Below are positions 30,310-36,565 of a stretch of DNA of 53,997 bases, piece by piece. How positions within the stretch are numbered: the stretch's first letter is position 1; each line of letters opens with the position of its first letter. The notes below the pieces were generated by a model, which was not told the origin of the DNA, made no database searches, and was given only the letters and a program-made list of their open reading frames with translations. The DNA comes from a virus: positions 1 through 53,997 of the IMG/VR virus record IMGVR_UViG_3300035670_000274; one strand, 5' to 3'. The position numbers and the translations under genes were made by a program.

Positions 30310-30510
30310 TCAAGTGTCGGCCGAAAGAAATTTCGGTATTTCATCGTTTTCAGCCAAATCGTCAAGATACCCATACCCTTGGATATACCAAGTCCCTTTT
30401 CCGGGCTCAAAATATACAGCGCAGCCACCGATTTCACCATCACGAAAGCCGCATATAGACCGCACTTTATTTGAAGCCATTTCGTAGGCACGTAATTGTC
30501 GTTTGTTCAT
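30310..30510 (-). CDS. Small hypothetical protein
   Basis: 66 aa, MNKRQLRAYEMASNKVRSIC. ICGFRDGEIGGCAVYFEPGKG then WYIQGYGYLDDLAEND. Promoter TGGACA, 17 bp, TAAGCT, 7 nt, dyad at 30549-30562: head of the operon ending at 29727. Confidence 0.72.
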   Translation of the reverse strand: MNKRQLRAYEMASNKVRSICGFRDGEIGGCAVYFEPGKGTWYIQGYGYLDDLAENDEIPKFLSADT

Positions 30511-30575
30511 GTTTTATAGCTTAGCACATCCCGGTCACTTTGTCCAGTAGGGAGAAGACCCTATTCTTGCGTCCT

Positions 30576-30875
30576 TCAGGCGAAAGCCTCCCCCGCCCAT
30601 TTGCCACCCACCCCGTTAGCAGCCTGTTTGGTGGCCATCCATTGGTGGTAAACCTCGCGGGAGCCCCAACAGTTGGCCGGCATCTCATTGTAAACGTATT
30701 GCAGAATAGCCCCGATAGCGGCCCTATTCTCGTTATCGGCGCGGTCGTAGGTTCCGAACAGATCGTTGCACAGCACGGCGCGCAGAAAGGAGCCGGTAGG
30801 AACCCCGAAGTCTGCGTAACGGCGTAGGGATTCAAGCGTGCGGGGCGGGATGGTGATGCTGTAGTCAGTTTTCAT
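30576..30875 (-). CDS. Conserved phage hypothetical protein
   Basis: 99 aa. IPPRTLESLRRYADFGVPTG, then SFLRAVLCNDLFGTYDRADN and YNEMPANCWGSREVYHQWM, match a phage family I recall (IPxxTxxALxRYxxxGxPPGGFLxAVLxNDL...A..N...YxxN..P..CWGS). Function unknown. ATG overlaps the previous stop as ATGA. Confidence 0.84.
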   Translation of the reverse strand: MKTDYSITIPPRTLESLRRYADFGVPTGSFLRAVLCNDLFGTYDRADNENRAAIGAILQYVYNEMPANCWGSREVYHQWMATKQAANGVGGKWAGEAFA

Positions 30876-31072
30876 AGATTCGTTGATGTGCCGGTGTCCG
30901 GCGAATGAAACGCGCTGTGCCCCGTGCAGTTCGTCCCATGATCGAAACGGGTGCGCTTATTGAAGAGCGGGCAATACCCCATGTTTGCCATGTCGGGACG
31001 GTAGTCCTTCTCTGGCTCCCATAGATTGCAGGTCTGGCAGATTTTGCCGCTATGAGGGGATTCAGATGTCAT
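30872..31072 (-). CDS. Cys-rich small protein
   Basis: 66 aa from MTSESPHSGKICQTCNLWEP; CQTC, C and C later (GYCPLFN; TNCTGHS) form a likely zinc site. A longer frame to 31264 overlaps the next gene. Function unknown. Confidence 0.68.
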   Translation of the reverse strand: MTSESPHSGKICQTCNLWEPEKDYRPDMANMGYCPLFNKRTRFDHGTNCTGHSAFHSPDTGTSTNL

Positions 31073-31106
31073 GTTGGAGGGAGGGTAGCGGACGGCCTCA
31101 CAAAAG

Positions 31107-31319
31107 TCAACGCTTTTCCAGCACTCTATCAATATATTTTGTCGCATCCTTCCGGTCCGGCAGGTGCATTCTACAGAAGAGAAGGCACTCCACCAGTTCG
31201 GCATTCTCCCGATTGAGTTCGTCCATATGGTCAATAGCATTGGACATGGCCTTTTCCAGCGCACGCATGGTCAGCATGTGGGCCAAGCGTGAGGGTCCTC
31301 GGCGGCGGCGGGGGCTCAT
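31107..31319 (-). CDS. Coiled-coil small protein
   Basis: 70 aa from MSPRRRRGPSRLAHMLTMRA; basic head, then helix AMSNAIDHMDELNRENAELV. ATG follows the previous stop by 2 nt. Family unknown. Confidence 0.66.
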   Translation of the reverse strand: MSPRRRRGPSRLAHMLTMRALEKAMSNAIDHMDELNRENAELVECLLFCRMHLPDRKDATKYIDRVLEKR

Positions 31320-31321
31320 TG

Positions 31322-31693
31322 TCAATCTTTTTTTGGCAGACACGGGGAGTCCTCCGGGACAATGGGTGTGCATCCCCCGTCGTTACGCTCCGGGTCAATC
31401 CACCCGCCCGCGCGCAGGGCGTTTTTGTCCCCGAACGTGGCAATGAGAGTGTAAGTGTCGGGGTCTTGTCCGTCGGGCGTGTGCCACGCGGGGTGGTAGC
31501 TAACGTGCTTTTCGAGGACGAGGGCGACCGTCTCGCCGTTATGGTCCCCGATGGAACCATAGCGCAGGGCCTCCTCTTGGGTGTCCCCGTGATGCACGTC
31601 AAACGCGTCGCCGTCCGAATTGATGTGGCGCAGCTCGTATTCGGTCAATTTCAGGGTGCCGTCTTTGAGGATTCTTTCGGTTTTGGAGGGCAT
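31322..31693 (-). CDS. Hypothetical protein
   Basis: 123 aa, MPSKTERILKDGTLKLTEYE. Beta-rich: AFDVHHGDTQEEALRYGSIGD and TYTLIATFGDKNALRAGGWI. Promoter TTGCCA, 17 bp, TATTCT, 9 nt, dyad abutting (31733-31746). Family unknown. Confidence 0.74.
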   Translation of the reverse strand: MPSKTERILKDGTLKLTEYELRHINSDGDAFDVHHGDTQEEALRYGSIGDHNGETVALVLEKHVSYHPAWHTPDGQDPDTYTLIATFGDKNALRAGGWIDPERNDGGCTPIVPEDSPCLPKKD

Positions 31694-31749
31694 AGTGTGG
31701 CTAGAATAGCAGGTTTAATCGGCGGTGGCAATAGGGTGTATTACCTAGG

Positions 31750-31971
31750 TCACTTGGGCCAAGCACTGTTGTCTGCCATCCGCGCCGCTATGGCCTCGCG
31801 CACCGTGGCATACCCGCTGGTAGTGTTCCGGCAGAGGAAGACGCAGTGATTGACGTTGGGGTGGTCGGAAGGCAACTGGAGTTTCCATTCGTAGTGCGCG
31901 CCCTGTTTGTCCAGCCAGTCAAGCATGGCGGTGTCGGAGGGGGGAGTAGAAGCGGAGGTTTTGGCTTTCAT
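31750..31971 (-). CDS. Hypothetical protein
   Basis: 73 aa, MKAKTSASTPPSDTAMLDWL, array-style opening. Then LDKQGAHYEWKLQLPSDHPN and a helix ATVREAIAARMADN. Such short MLDWLxxxG proteins recur in phages. Promoter ATGGCG, 18 bp, TATCCT, 10 nt, dyad at 32012-32025. Confidence 0.74.
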   Translation of the reverse strand: MKAKTSASTPPSDTAMLDWLDKQGAHYEWKLQLPSDHPNVNHCVFLCRNTTSGYATVREAIAARMADNSAWPK

Positions 31972-32028
31972 GTGTAGTTGAAGGATAGCACATCCCAGTG
32001 ATGCGCGCCATAGGGAGTTTACCCTATT

Positions 32029-32268
32029 CTAGCGAGCGCAGGGAGGTGTTGGGTGCCCCAGTTCGGAGGCCAACCGGGGGATGCGCACCTTGAGTTTGGC
32101 TATTTTACCTAGGAGGCTGCCGCAACGATGGGTCACCGAAGCCGGAACTCCACCAGTCTCGTGGTCGTATTGAATGCGCCAAAATGCATACTGGGCCTCC
32201 GCGGCGGCCAATTCCTCGGTTGCCCGGTGATAGGCGCGGGTTTTGAGATAGCGGAAGATGGGGTTCAT
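32029..32268 (-). CDS. Helical hypothetical protein
   Basis: 79 aa, MNPIFRYLKTRAYHRATEEL. Basic amphipathic helices (AAAEAQYAFWRIQYDHETGG; LLGKIAKLKVRIPRLASEL). Starts 15 nt after the 96-aa gene's stop. Family unknown. Confidence 0.68.
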   Translation of the reverse strand: MNPIFRYLKTRAYHRATEELAAAEAQYAFWRIQYDHETGGVPASVTHRCGSLLGKIAKLKVRIPRLASELGHPTPPCAR

Positions 32269-32283
32269 GACTGGGTATGGTGG

Positions 32284-32574
32284 TTAAGGATTCGGCACAT
32301 AGTCCCCGCGCTCTTCGTGCCCGCAGTCGGCGCAGCGCCTATAGTCGGGCCAATGCTTGGGGTAGTGAACTACGGGTTTCATCTTATGGGGCACCCCATT
32401 GAGGCACGGTGCAGGGTAGGCGGTGTAATAAAAGGATACCTGTGTGGTAAAGACGAAATGGCGCTCGCACTTGCCGCACTGCTGCTCGTGCAGCTTGTCC
32501 TCCTCGTAACCGTAACCATCATCGTGGTTTATCTCCTGCGGCGCGCCGCAATAGGGGCAGTCTACATCGTTCAT
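32284..32574 (-). CDS. Zinc-ribbon phage protein
   Basis: 96 aa: DCPYCGAPQEINHDDGYGYE, then HEQQCGKCERHFVFTTQVSF and a C-terminal CADCGHE. Three CxxC/CxxC-like knuckles and the phrase INHDDGYGYEEDxxHEQxC are diagnostic of a widespread phage zinc-ribbon protein of unknown role. ATG overlaps the previous stop (ATGA). Confidence 0.84.
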   Translation of the reverse strand: MNDVDCPYCGAPQEINHDDGYGYEEDKLHEQQCGKCERHFVFTTQVSFYYTAYPAPCLNGVPHKMKPVVHYPKHWPDYRRCADCGHEERGDYVPNP

Positions 32575-32999
32575 TGCGCTCCCCCATTGCTCACAGGGTT
32601 CGCAGCCCCCATGCCTCCGTCGTTACCTGCGGGAGAGCCCCCCGTTACCGTTGACACGGCGGGGATACCTTGAGAGACTGGGGGCTGCGAAAGTTTAGTG
32701 AACCAAGCTATGTCGAACGCTCCCATAGCCTGCGCCGGGGAATCCCCCGAACCGGCGACCCCGTCTTGGAGGTTATCCCCGTAGAGGGCAATCCACTTGT
32801 TGCCGTCAATGGAGAGTTTAGGCCTCATCATGACGCTGGGACGCTCGTATTCAGAGGTAGCTTGAGCGATACTGGACGCAGCTCGGGCCATGTAGTGCTC
32901 GATCCCGGCGTTGCGGAAAGCGGTAAGGACTGCCTCGCCGATGTCACCGTTGGATAGGCGACTGCGGATGGCGTCGTAGATGGGTTGGTAGGTGTCCAT
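32571..32999 (-). CDS. Conserved phage hypothetical protein
   Basis: 142 aa. The motif RPKLSIDGNKWIALYGDNLQ, DGVAGSGDSPAQAMGAFDIAW is shared with many phage proteins (IDGNxWCALYGDNLQxGVAGFGxSPxxAMxxFD). A helical N-terminus and a low-complexity Gly/Asn/Pro tail flank it. Possibly a small beta domain; function unknown. Confidence 0.82.
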   Translation of the reverse strand: MDTYQPIYDAIRSRLSNGDIGEAVLTAFRNAGIEHYMARAASSIAQATSEYERPSVMMRPKLSIDGNKWIALYGDNLQDGVAGSGDSPAQAMGAFDIAWFTKLSQPPVSQGIPAVSTVTGGSPAGNDGGMGAANPVSNGGAQ

Positions 33000-33013
33000 A
33001 GGGTAGGTGGTTG

Positions 33014-33262
33014 CTAGTGTTTTGCCGCAAATTTCATGCGGTCATACTCTTCCCAGTCCACAAGTGTTTCACGCTCTAAGATTTCAGTCTTCTTTACCCC
33101 TCCTCGGTATTGGGCTGTAAACGAAACAACCAGCGCGTGTTGGACTTCGTTACCCTCAAAGAAGGTGCCGTCATTGAAATCGGTGCGGATTCTATTGATC
33201 CACTCTCGCGTCGGGTATTGCGGAGGGGGAGCGTTTGTCGCCGTGAGTTCGGACGTTTTCAT
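33014..33262 (-). CDS. Hypothetical protein
   Basis: 82 aa, MKTSELTATNAPPPQYPTRE. EWINRIRTDFNDGTFFEGNE is followed by beta strands HALVVSFTAQYRGGVKKTEI. Family not recognised. Small gene 33293-33376 precedes it by 30 nt. Confidence 0.7.
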   Translation of the reverse strand: MKTSELTATNAPPPQYPTREWINRIRTDFNDGTFFEGNEVQHALVVSFTAQYRGGVKKTEILERETLVDWEEYDRMKFAAKH

Positions 33263-33292
33263 GGATATGGTTTGATGGCGTAACGTGGGGGT

Positions 33293-33376
33293 CTACTCCT
33301 CACCGTTATCGTCTCTTCCGAAGATAGCGCAGATTATAACCAGAATCAAGCACAAAAACAGGGTGAAGGCGGCCAT
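33293..33376 (-). CDS. 27-aa membrane microprotein
   Basis: MAAFTLFLCLILVIICAIFG plus an acidic tail. One transmembrane helix. ATG directly follows the TGA of the 75-aa gene (TGAATG), so it is coupled to it. Confidence 0.62.
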   Translation of the reverse strand: MAAFTLFLCLILVIICAIFGRDDNGEE

Positions 33377-33604
33377 TCAGGAGGTTGCTCCTTTGCAGTG
33401 CAGATACCCAGAGCGCGGCATTCCCTCGGCCATTTCCCAAAACAATGACTCGGTCAGGGTATCGGCTTCCAGTCGAAGCGCGGTCACAGTGTCCTCCACC
33501 TCATAAACGGACGGTCCCGTGCGGCGGCCGGGGGATAGCAGGTATGCAATCTGCTCTCTCAGGGCGGCAATCTTCTCGCGGGTCTCTGTGATGGGGAGGG
33601 CCAT
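33377..33604 (-). CDS. Helical hypothetical protein
   Basis: 75 aa, MALPITETREKIAALREQIA. Long charged helix around TREKIAALREQIAYLL and ALRLEADTLTESLFWEMAEG, possibly a coiled coil. Coupled to the microprotein after it. Confidence 0.68.
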   Translation of the reverse strand: MALPITETREKIAALREQIAYLLSPGRRTGPSVYEVEDTVTALRLEADTLTESLFWEMAEGMPRSGYLHCKGATS

Positions 33605-33640
33605 AATGTGGTAGGTAGAGAGCGGAACCGCTGTTACCTG

Positions 33641-33943
33641 TCAATACAGATTTTCGCTATACAAGGTGCCCGGGCTGCTGACCTGCTCCCGGATTTGTCC
33701 CGTCGCTTCGGCGCGCGCCCACGCGGTTGTGCGGTCAAGGAAGGTGCCCCTGATGTCGATAAACCCCTGTTCGCGCACCTTGAGGTGGTAGCCATCGCCG
33801 TATATCCGATGGAGGACGGCCCGCATGTCGGGCGAAAAATGGCGGACCCCGGGGATGATAAGCCCGTCGTCCATCAACATAGCGGCGGAGACTATGCGGT
33901 CGGGGGATTCTGGGGTGGGGCAATGCTTCATGAGCAATGTCAT
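33641..33943 (-). CDS. Conserved phage hypothetical protein
   Basis: 100 aa from MTLLMKHCPTPESPDRIVSA. IVSAAMLMDDGLIIPGVRHF and EQGFIDIRGTFLDRTTAWARA, ending SSPGTLYSENLY, are hallmarks of a frequent phage family (QGFIDxxGxFLxRxEAxxxAxxxGQI..LxSEDLY). Function unknown. ATG overlaps the stop of the 44-aa membrane protein (ATGA). Confidence 0.85.
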   Translation of the reverse strand: MTLLMKHCPTPESPDRIVSAAMLMDDGLIIPGVRHFSPDMRAVLHRIYGDGYHLKVREQGFIDIRGTFLDRTTAWARAEATGQIREQVSSPGTLYSENLY

Positions 33944-34074
33944 CCAAGTGTAACCACCTTGCCACGGAACCCTACGATAACAGCGTTCAGCGCGACCCCG
34001 GTAGCGAGCACAAGCACGACCGTCCCGGACCAAGTCCAGAACGATGAGAAGATGAATTTTAGGATTTCAAGCAT
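33940..34074 (-). CDS. 44-aa membrane protein
   Basis: MLEILKFIFSSFWTWSGTVV then LVLATGVALNAVIVGFRGK. One transmembrane helix; the FWTWxGT motif is typical of a small phage membrane protein. Overlaps the next gene as ATGA. Clear small gene of a tight operon. Confidence 0.75.
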   Translation of the reverse strand: MLEILKFIFSSFWTWSGTVVLVLATGVALNAVIVGFRGKVVTLG

Positions 34075-34086
34075 AAAATAGATTGG

Positions 34087-34245
34087 TCAATCCCCGTCCC
34101 CGTCCCCATCTCCGGCCGCCCAGTAAAACAGCGGACCGTCATCGTTGTTTTCGGGACCGTCATCTTCGGAGTCCTGAGTGTAAGGGTCCATCCCAAGGAA
34201 TAGACCCATACCGAAACAGAGGGATAGCACAATGGCGGCGACCAT
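34087..34245 (-). CDS. Small membrane protein with acidic tail
   Basis: 52 aa from MVAAIVLSLCFGMGLFLGMD; one transmembrane helix and an Asp/Glu/Gly-rich tail ending in a DGDGDGD run. ATG follows the previous stop by 1 nt. Longer frame to 34332 overlaps that gene. Confidence 0.66.
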   Translation of the reverse strand: MVAAIVLSLCFGMGLFLGMDPYTQDSEDDGPENNDDGPLFYWAAGDGDGDGD

Positions 34246-34246
34246 A

Positions 34247-34531
34247 TCAGGAGGCCAGCTCCTCGAAAATGTGCCAGACCAGCGCGCCGCCATTGGCCTG
34301 AACGCTGGCAATGTAATGAAGGCAGTCATCATTTTCTATCGCGTGCCCGGTGCCGATAATGCGAATGACCCGACCCCTGCGGGCGGCAGCGGGATTGACG
34401 CGAGCCCACAGATACAGGTCTCCCGCCTGTATTTGGGCCGTCATGATTTTAGCGCCCTCCGGCATAAGGACCTGCTGACATTCGGTCAGGGTCAGGGGGA
34501 ATTTCCAGATGGTGTGCGGTTGCAATGACAT
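34247..34531 (-). CDS. Hypothetical protein downstream of a tRNA-like gene
   Basis: 94 aa from MSLQPHTIWKFPLTLTECQQ; the longer frame runs through the tRNA-like gene and is wrong. Beta-rich KIMTAQIQAGDLYLWARVNP, RVIRIIGTGHAIENDDCLHY: a small barrel resembling a DUF7352-type phage protein (W...QMPxGAxIL...Q.GxxxLWA.V). Start lies 14 nt after the tRNA 3' end with CCATTTTTAC in between. Confidence 0.76.
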   Translation of the reverse strand: MSLQPHTIWKFPLTLTECQQVLMPEGAKIMTAQIQAGDLYLWARVNPAAARRGRVIRIIGTGHAIENDDCLHYIASVQANGGALVWHIFEELAS

Positions 34532-34545
34532 GGTAAAAATGGAGT

Positions 34546-34645
34546 TGGGTGAGGTGGGATTTGAACCCACATTCACGACGACTTTTGGAGCCGCCGCTTT
34601 GCCTGACTTGGCGTTAAGGGTCCCGGGACATTCCGCCACTCACCC
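34546..34645 (-). tRNA. tRNA-like gene, class II-like, anticodon arm unclear
   Basis: Acceptor GGGTGAG/CTCACCC with discriminator A, T-arm GTGGG-TTCAAAT-CCCAC, and a long variable-type arm GGCGGCT-CCAAA-AGTCGTC are clear. A normal 5-bp anticodon stem with 7-nt loop could not be drawn; the D/anticodon section contains GTCCCGGGAC and GCC/GGC short pairs. Length 100 nt, as the other tRNA. Perhaps Leu or Ser type, or a degenerate gene. No CCA is encoded. Confidence 0.6.
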
Positions 34646-34666
34646 AAAGGATGGAGTCGTAAACAG

Positions 34667-35014
34667 TTAGAGCGTCGGCTCCCCACGAAGGTCTGCTTCC
34701 CGGTCAAACTGCGCGGCGCGGCCCATGAGGTAGGAGAACATAACAGGGCTGTCAATCCGAATGGTTGCCGCAATCACGCGATTGGAGTTCGCGACGTTGC
34801 GGAATGAGGTGGCGAGCAGACCGGAGTCGGCTACATCCATCGCGTCCAGCATACCGTAGAAGTAGAAGAGCAGATTTGTGGAATTGGCCGTCACCTCAAC
34901 AGGGATACTCTCCACGGTAGGAGGCGGCAGAGCGGCCGAGGTAACAGGGGCGGTCACAGTCAGGCTGCCGATCAGGGCGCCCACGAGGAGGATACGATTG
35001 AACATGGATTTCAT
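34667..35014 (-). CDS. Exported hypothetical protein
   Basis: 115 aa. MKSMFNRILLVGALIGSLTV then TAPVTSAALPPP is a classical signal peptide with AxA-type cleavage near residue 28. Mature part is helical (TNLLFYFYGMLDAMDVADSG). It precedes a tRNA-like gene. TAGACA, 17 bp, TACTCT with a leader of about 41 nt. Periplasmic role during infection possible. Confidence 0.72.
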   Translation of the reverse strand: MKSMFNRILLVGALIGSLTVTAPVTSAALPPPTVESIPVEVTANSTNLLFYFYGMLDAMDVADSGLLATSFRNVANSNRVIAATIRIDSPVMFSYLMGRAAQFDREADLRGEPTL

Positions 35015-35115
35015 GGTGTGGATATGGTTTTTGTGTTTGATTTAACGGAAAAGAGAGTAGCAGAACGGCTGTTGGTTGTCTAGTGGGTAGAACTACGTAG
35101 AGACTTTATAGGCAG
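35015..35115. promoter_or_regulatory. Intergenic promoter region with single TACGTA box
   Basis: TAGACA, 17 bp, TACTCT for the exported protein, preceded by CTACGTAG at about 35093-35100. No gene. Confidence 0.5.
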
Positions 35116-35289
35116 TCAGGCGTCAATGAACACGGCCCATCGGACCTGACCTGTTTTCCGCGAGGTGTTGACCAGTTCAACGGAGCAGGGAGAGGCTATG
35201 TCACCGGCCCCGTTGTAGACCTCAACGTTGACATCGCCAATGTCCGCTTTCTGCTTCTCTAACAGGGAGATAAGTTCGGATATTTTCAT
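35116..35289 (-). CDS. Small hypothetical protein
   Basis: 57 aa, MKISELISLLEKQKADIGDV then NVEVYNGAGDIASPCSVELV: the pattern MTIxELIxxLxxxxxxxGD..V is typical of small phage proteins with a beta-strand tail. Starts 5 nt after the membrane protein's stop. Confidence 0.76.
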   Translation of the reverse strand: MKISELISLLEKQKADIGDVNVEVYNGAGDIASPCSVELVNTSRKTGQVRWAVFIDA

Positions 35290-35294
35290 TGGGT

Positions 35295-35468
35295 TCAGCG
35301 GCGGCCTCGGACCTTGGGCCAGATGATGTGGACCACAATCAGGGTGACAAACAGGGTTGCGAGCAGACCGAATCCCCAGACAATGACCTCCGGATTCTCG
35401 TAAAGCCATTGGTCACGGTCGCGCTCAAACTGCGAGCGATAGACGACGATTTGGTCTGAGGTTTTCAT
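35295..35468 (-). CDS. 57-aa membrane protein
   Basis: MKTSDQIVVYRSQFERDRDQ, then WLYENPEVIVWGFGLLATLF and VTLIVVHIIWPKVRGRR. One transmembrane helix followed by a basic tail. Overlaps the previous stop as ATGA and the standard ATGAAAACC start. Similar SQYERxRDxWxYENP proteins are common in phages. Confidence 0.76.
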   Translation of the reverse strand: MKTSDQIVVYRSQFERDRDQWLYENPEVIVWGFGLLATLFVTLIVVHIIWPKVRGRR

Positions 35469-35665
35469 GTGGTGGAAAGATATGCCTTAGCCGTCCACTT
35501 CCCCGCCGCGCGCCCGTTGGGGAGCCGGATTTGGGTATACTCCACTTCGCCAGCACTCAAAGCGGCGGCCAGTGCGTTGCGGGTATCTGGGGATAACTGC
35601 CCTCGGTCGATAATGAAGCCGTTGAGCAGAAGGTGAGGGAGACTGAAGGGAGTGGGCATATTCAT
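35465..35665 (-). CDS. Small hypothetical protein
   Basis: 66 aa from MNMPTPFSLPHLLLNGFIID. Beta-rich EYTQIRLPNGRAAGKWTAKA. Promoter TTGTGT, 17 bp, TACACC, with about 14 nt to the ATG, dyad at 35710-35723. The overlapping 195-codon frame to 36052 crosses this promoter and is rejected. Confidence 0.7.
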   Translation of the reverse strand: MNMPTPFSLPHLLLNGFIIDRGQLSPDTRNALAAALSAGEVEYTQIRLPNGRAAGKWTAKAYLSTT

Positions 35666-35721
35666 TTGAGTAGGTGAAAGGTGTAGCACATCAGGGGCAG
35701 CAACACAATAGGGTAAAACCC

Positions 35722-36180
35722 CTATTTCTGCTTCTTTCCCCAGTCTACCCACCGGTCCGGTGCTTCTACCGCGATCCTCACCGGAACCCCGTCCCAGTTG
35801 TGCGGAAACGGGTGTCCGTAAGGCGCGGCCTTGACGTGGAGGGTGCAACGCTCGAAGGCGACCGAGATACCGAGGTAATCCGGGTGGTTGCGGTATTGGG
35901 TGGCCAACCCGTCTACAGCAGCTTCTATGCGGCCCCACGCGGCGGCGCGTTTGGCGTCCCTCTGCATGGTATCGTCCCAAGTGAAAGCGAATAACGGGGC
36001 GACAATCAGTGAGAGGAGCAACCAGACGAATGGCATCAATTGAACGGGCCAAACCCCTCGGTCGGCGCTCTCGGTGGAGAGCCAGATAACGGTGTTCCCG
36101 ACAACGTTGAAGAGCACGAGGATAACCAAGAACGCGTGCAGGAAGTGGGCGCGGCGGAGGAAGGGGATGAGACGTTTCAT
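35722..36180 (-). CDS. Two-span membrane protein
   Basis: 152 aa. Transmembrane segments at about residues 14-34 (HAFLVILVLFNVVGNTVIWL) and 49-66 (PFVWLLLSLIVAPLFAFTW). A soluble C-terminal domain VDGLATQYRNHPDYLGISVA and FPHNWDGVPVRIAVEAPDRW follows. Unknown family. Promoter TGGACA, 17 bp, TACCCT, 11 nt, dyad at 36223-36236. Confidence 0.76.
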   Translation of the reverse strand: MKRLIPFLRRAHFLHAFLVILVLFNVVGNTVIWLSTESADRGVWPVQLMPFVWLLLSLIVAPLFAFTWDDTMQRDAKRAAAWGRIEAAVDGLATQYRNHPDYLGISVAFERCTLHVKAAPYGHPFPHNWDGVPVRIAVEAPDRWVDWGKKQK

Positions 36181-36229
36181 AAGGTGCCGTCAGGGTATCA
36201 CGATGTCCCCGGCTTGTCCAGTAGGGTGT

Positions 36230-36565
36230 TTATCCTATTTTCGCGGAAGCCGTGGCCTCCCATGTGGCGAGCATTCTCGGGATCATAGATAGGACAGTGT
36301 CCACGTCCGGGGGCAGCGCATAGTTGAGTAGCTTGAACCATGTTCCATCCGGCAATTGGCCGCAGACTTCCATCTCTACATTGACCTTCCCGAAAAGAGT
36401 GGAAACATAAATGAAAACCTGCATCCCGGGCTTGTCGTCGTTACAGGCGCAGCGGGTAGGTGTATGGTGACGTTTATAGAACATGCGCGCGTAGTCGCGG
36501 GATGAGTCAGGGGCCTCGCGCCAGTCTAGGGACAGGAGGGTAGAACAGATTTCGGTGGCGTTCAT
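36230..36565 (-). CDS. Hypothetical protein
   Basis: 111 aa, MNATEICSTLLSLDWREAPD. RMFYKRHHTPTRCACNDDKPG then QVFIYVSTLFGKVNVEMEVC; alpha/beta. Overlaps the previous stop (ATGA). Family unknown. Confidence 0.72.
   Translation of the reverse strand: MNATEICSTLLSLDWREAPDSSRDYARMFYKRHHTPTRCACNDDKPGMQVFIYVSTLFGKVNVEMEVCGQLPDGTWFKLLNYALPPDVDTVLSMIPRMLATWEATASAKIG

Larger units (their letters stand above)
5437..36236. repeat. Family of AGGG-N5/6-CCCT dyads in intergenic slots
   Basis: 31 copies seen. Starts: 5437, 5460, 11580, 12431, 12884, 13313, 13680, 14614, 15060, 15644, 16958, 17256, 17971, 18410, 19061, 19581, 19963, 20207, 20367, 20722, 21161, 22592, 24061, 24386, 26280, 28027, 30549, 31733, 32012, 35710, 36223. 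Typical form CTAGGGTGTATTCCCTAG. Each lies just after a stop codon and just before the -35 of the next gene. No T-run follows on the transcribed strand. Confidence 0.85.

Noticed and set aside
34247-34639. 130-codon version of the 94-aa gene
   Set aside because: The extra codons run through the tRNA-like gene.
35465-36052. 195-codon ORF
   Set aside because: Its 5' two thirds are antiparallel-like shadow of the 152-aa membrane protein's frame; promoter and dyad place the start at 35665.
11580-36236. Dyads as ordinary intrinsic terminators
   Set aside because: Stems are short and no T-run follows on the transcribed strand; their fixed position before the -35 suits a DNA-binding site better.
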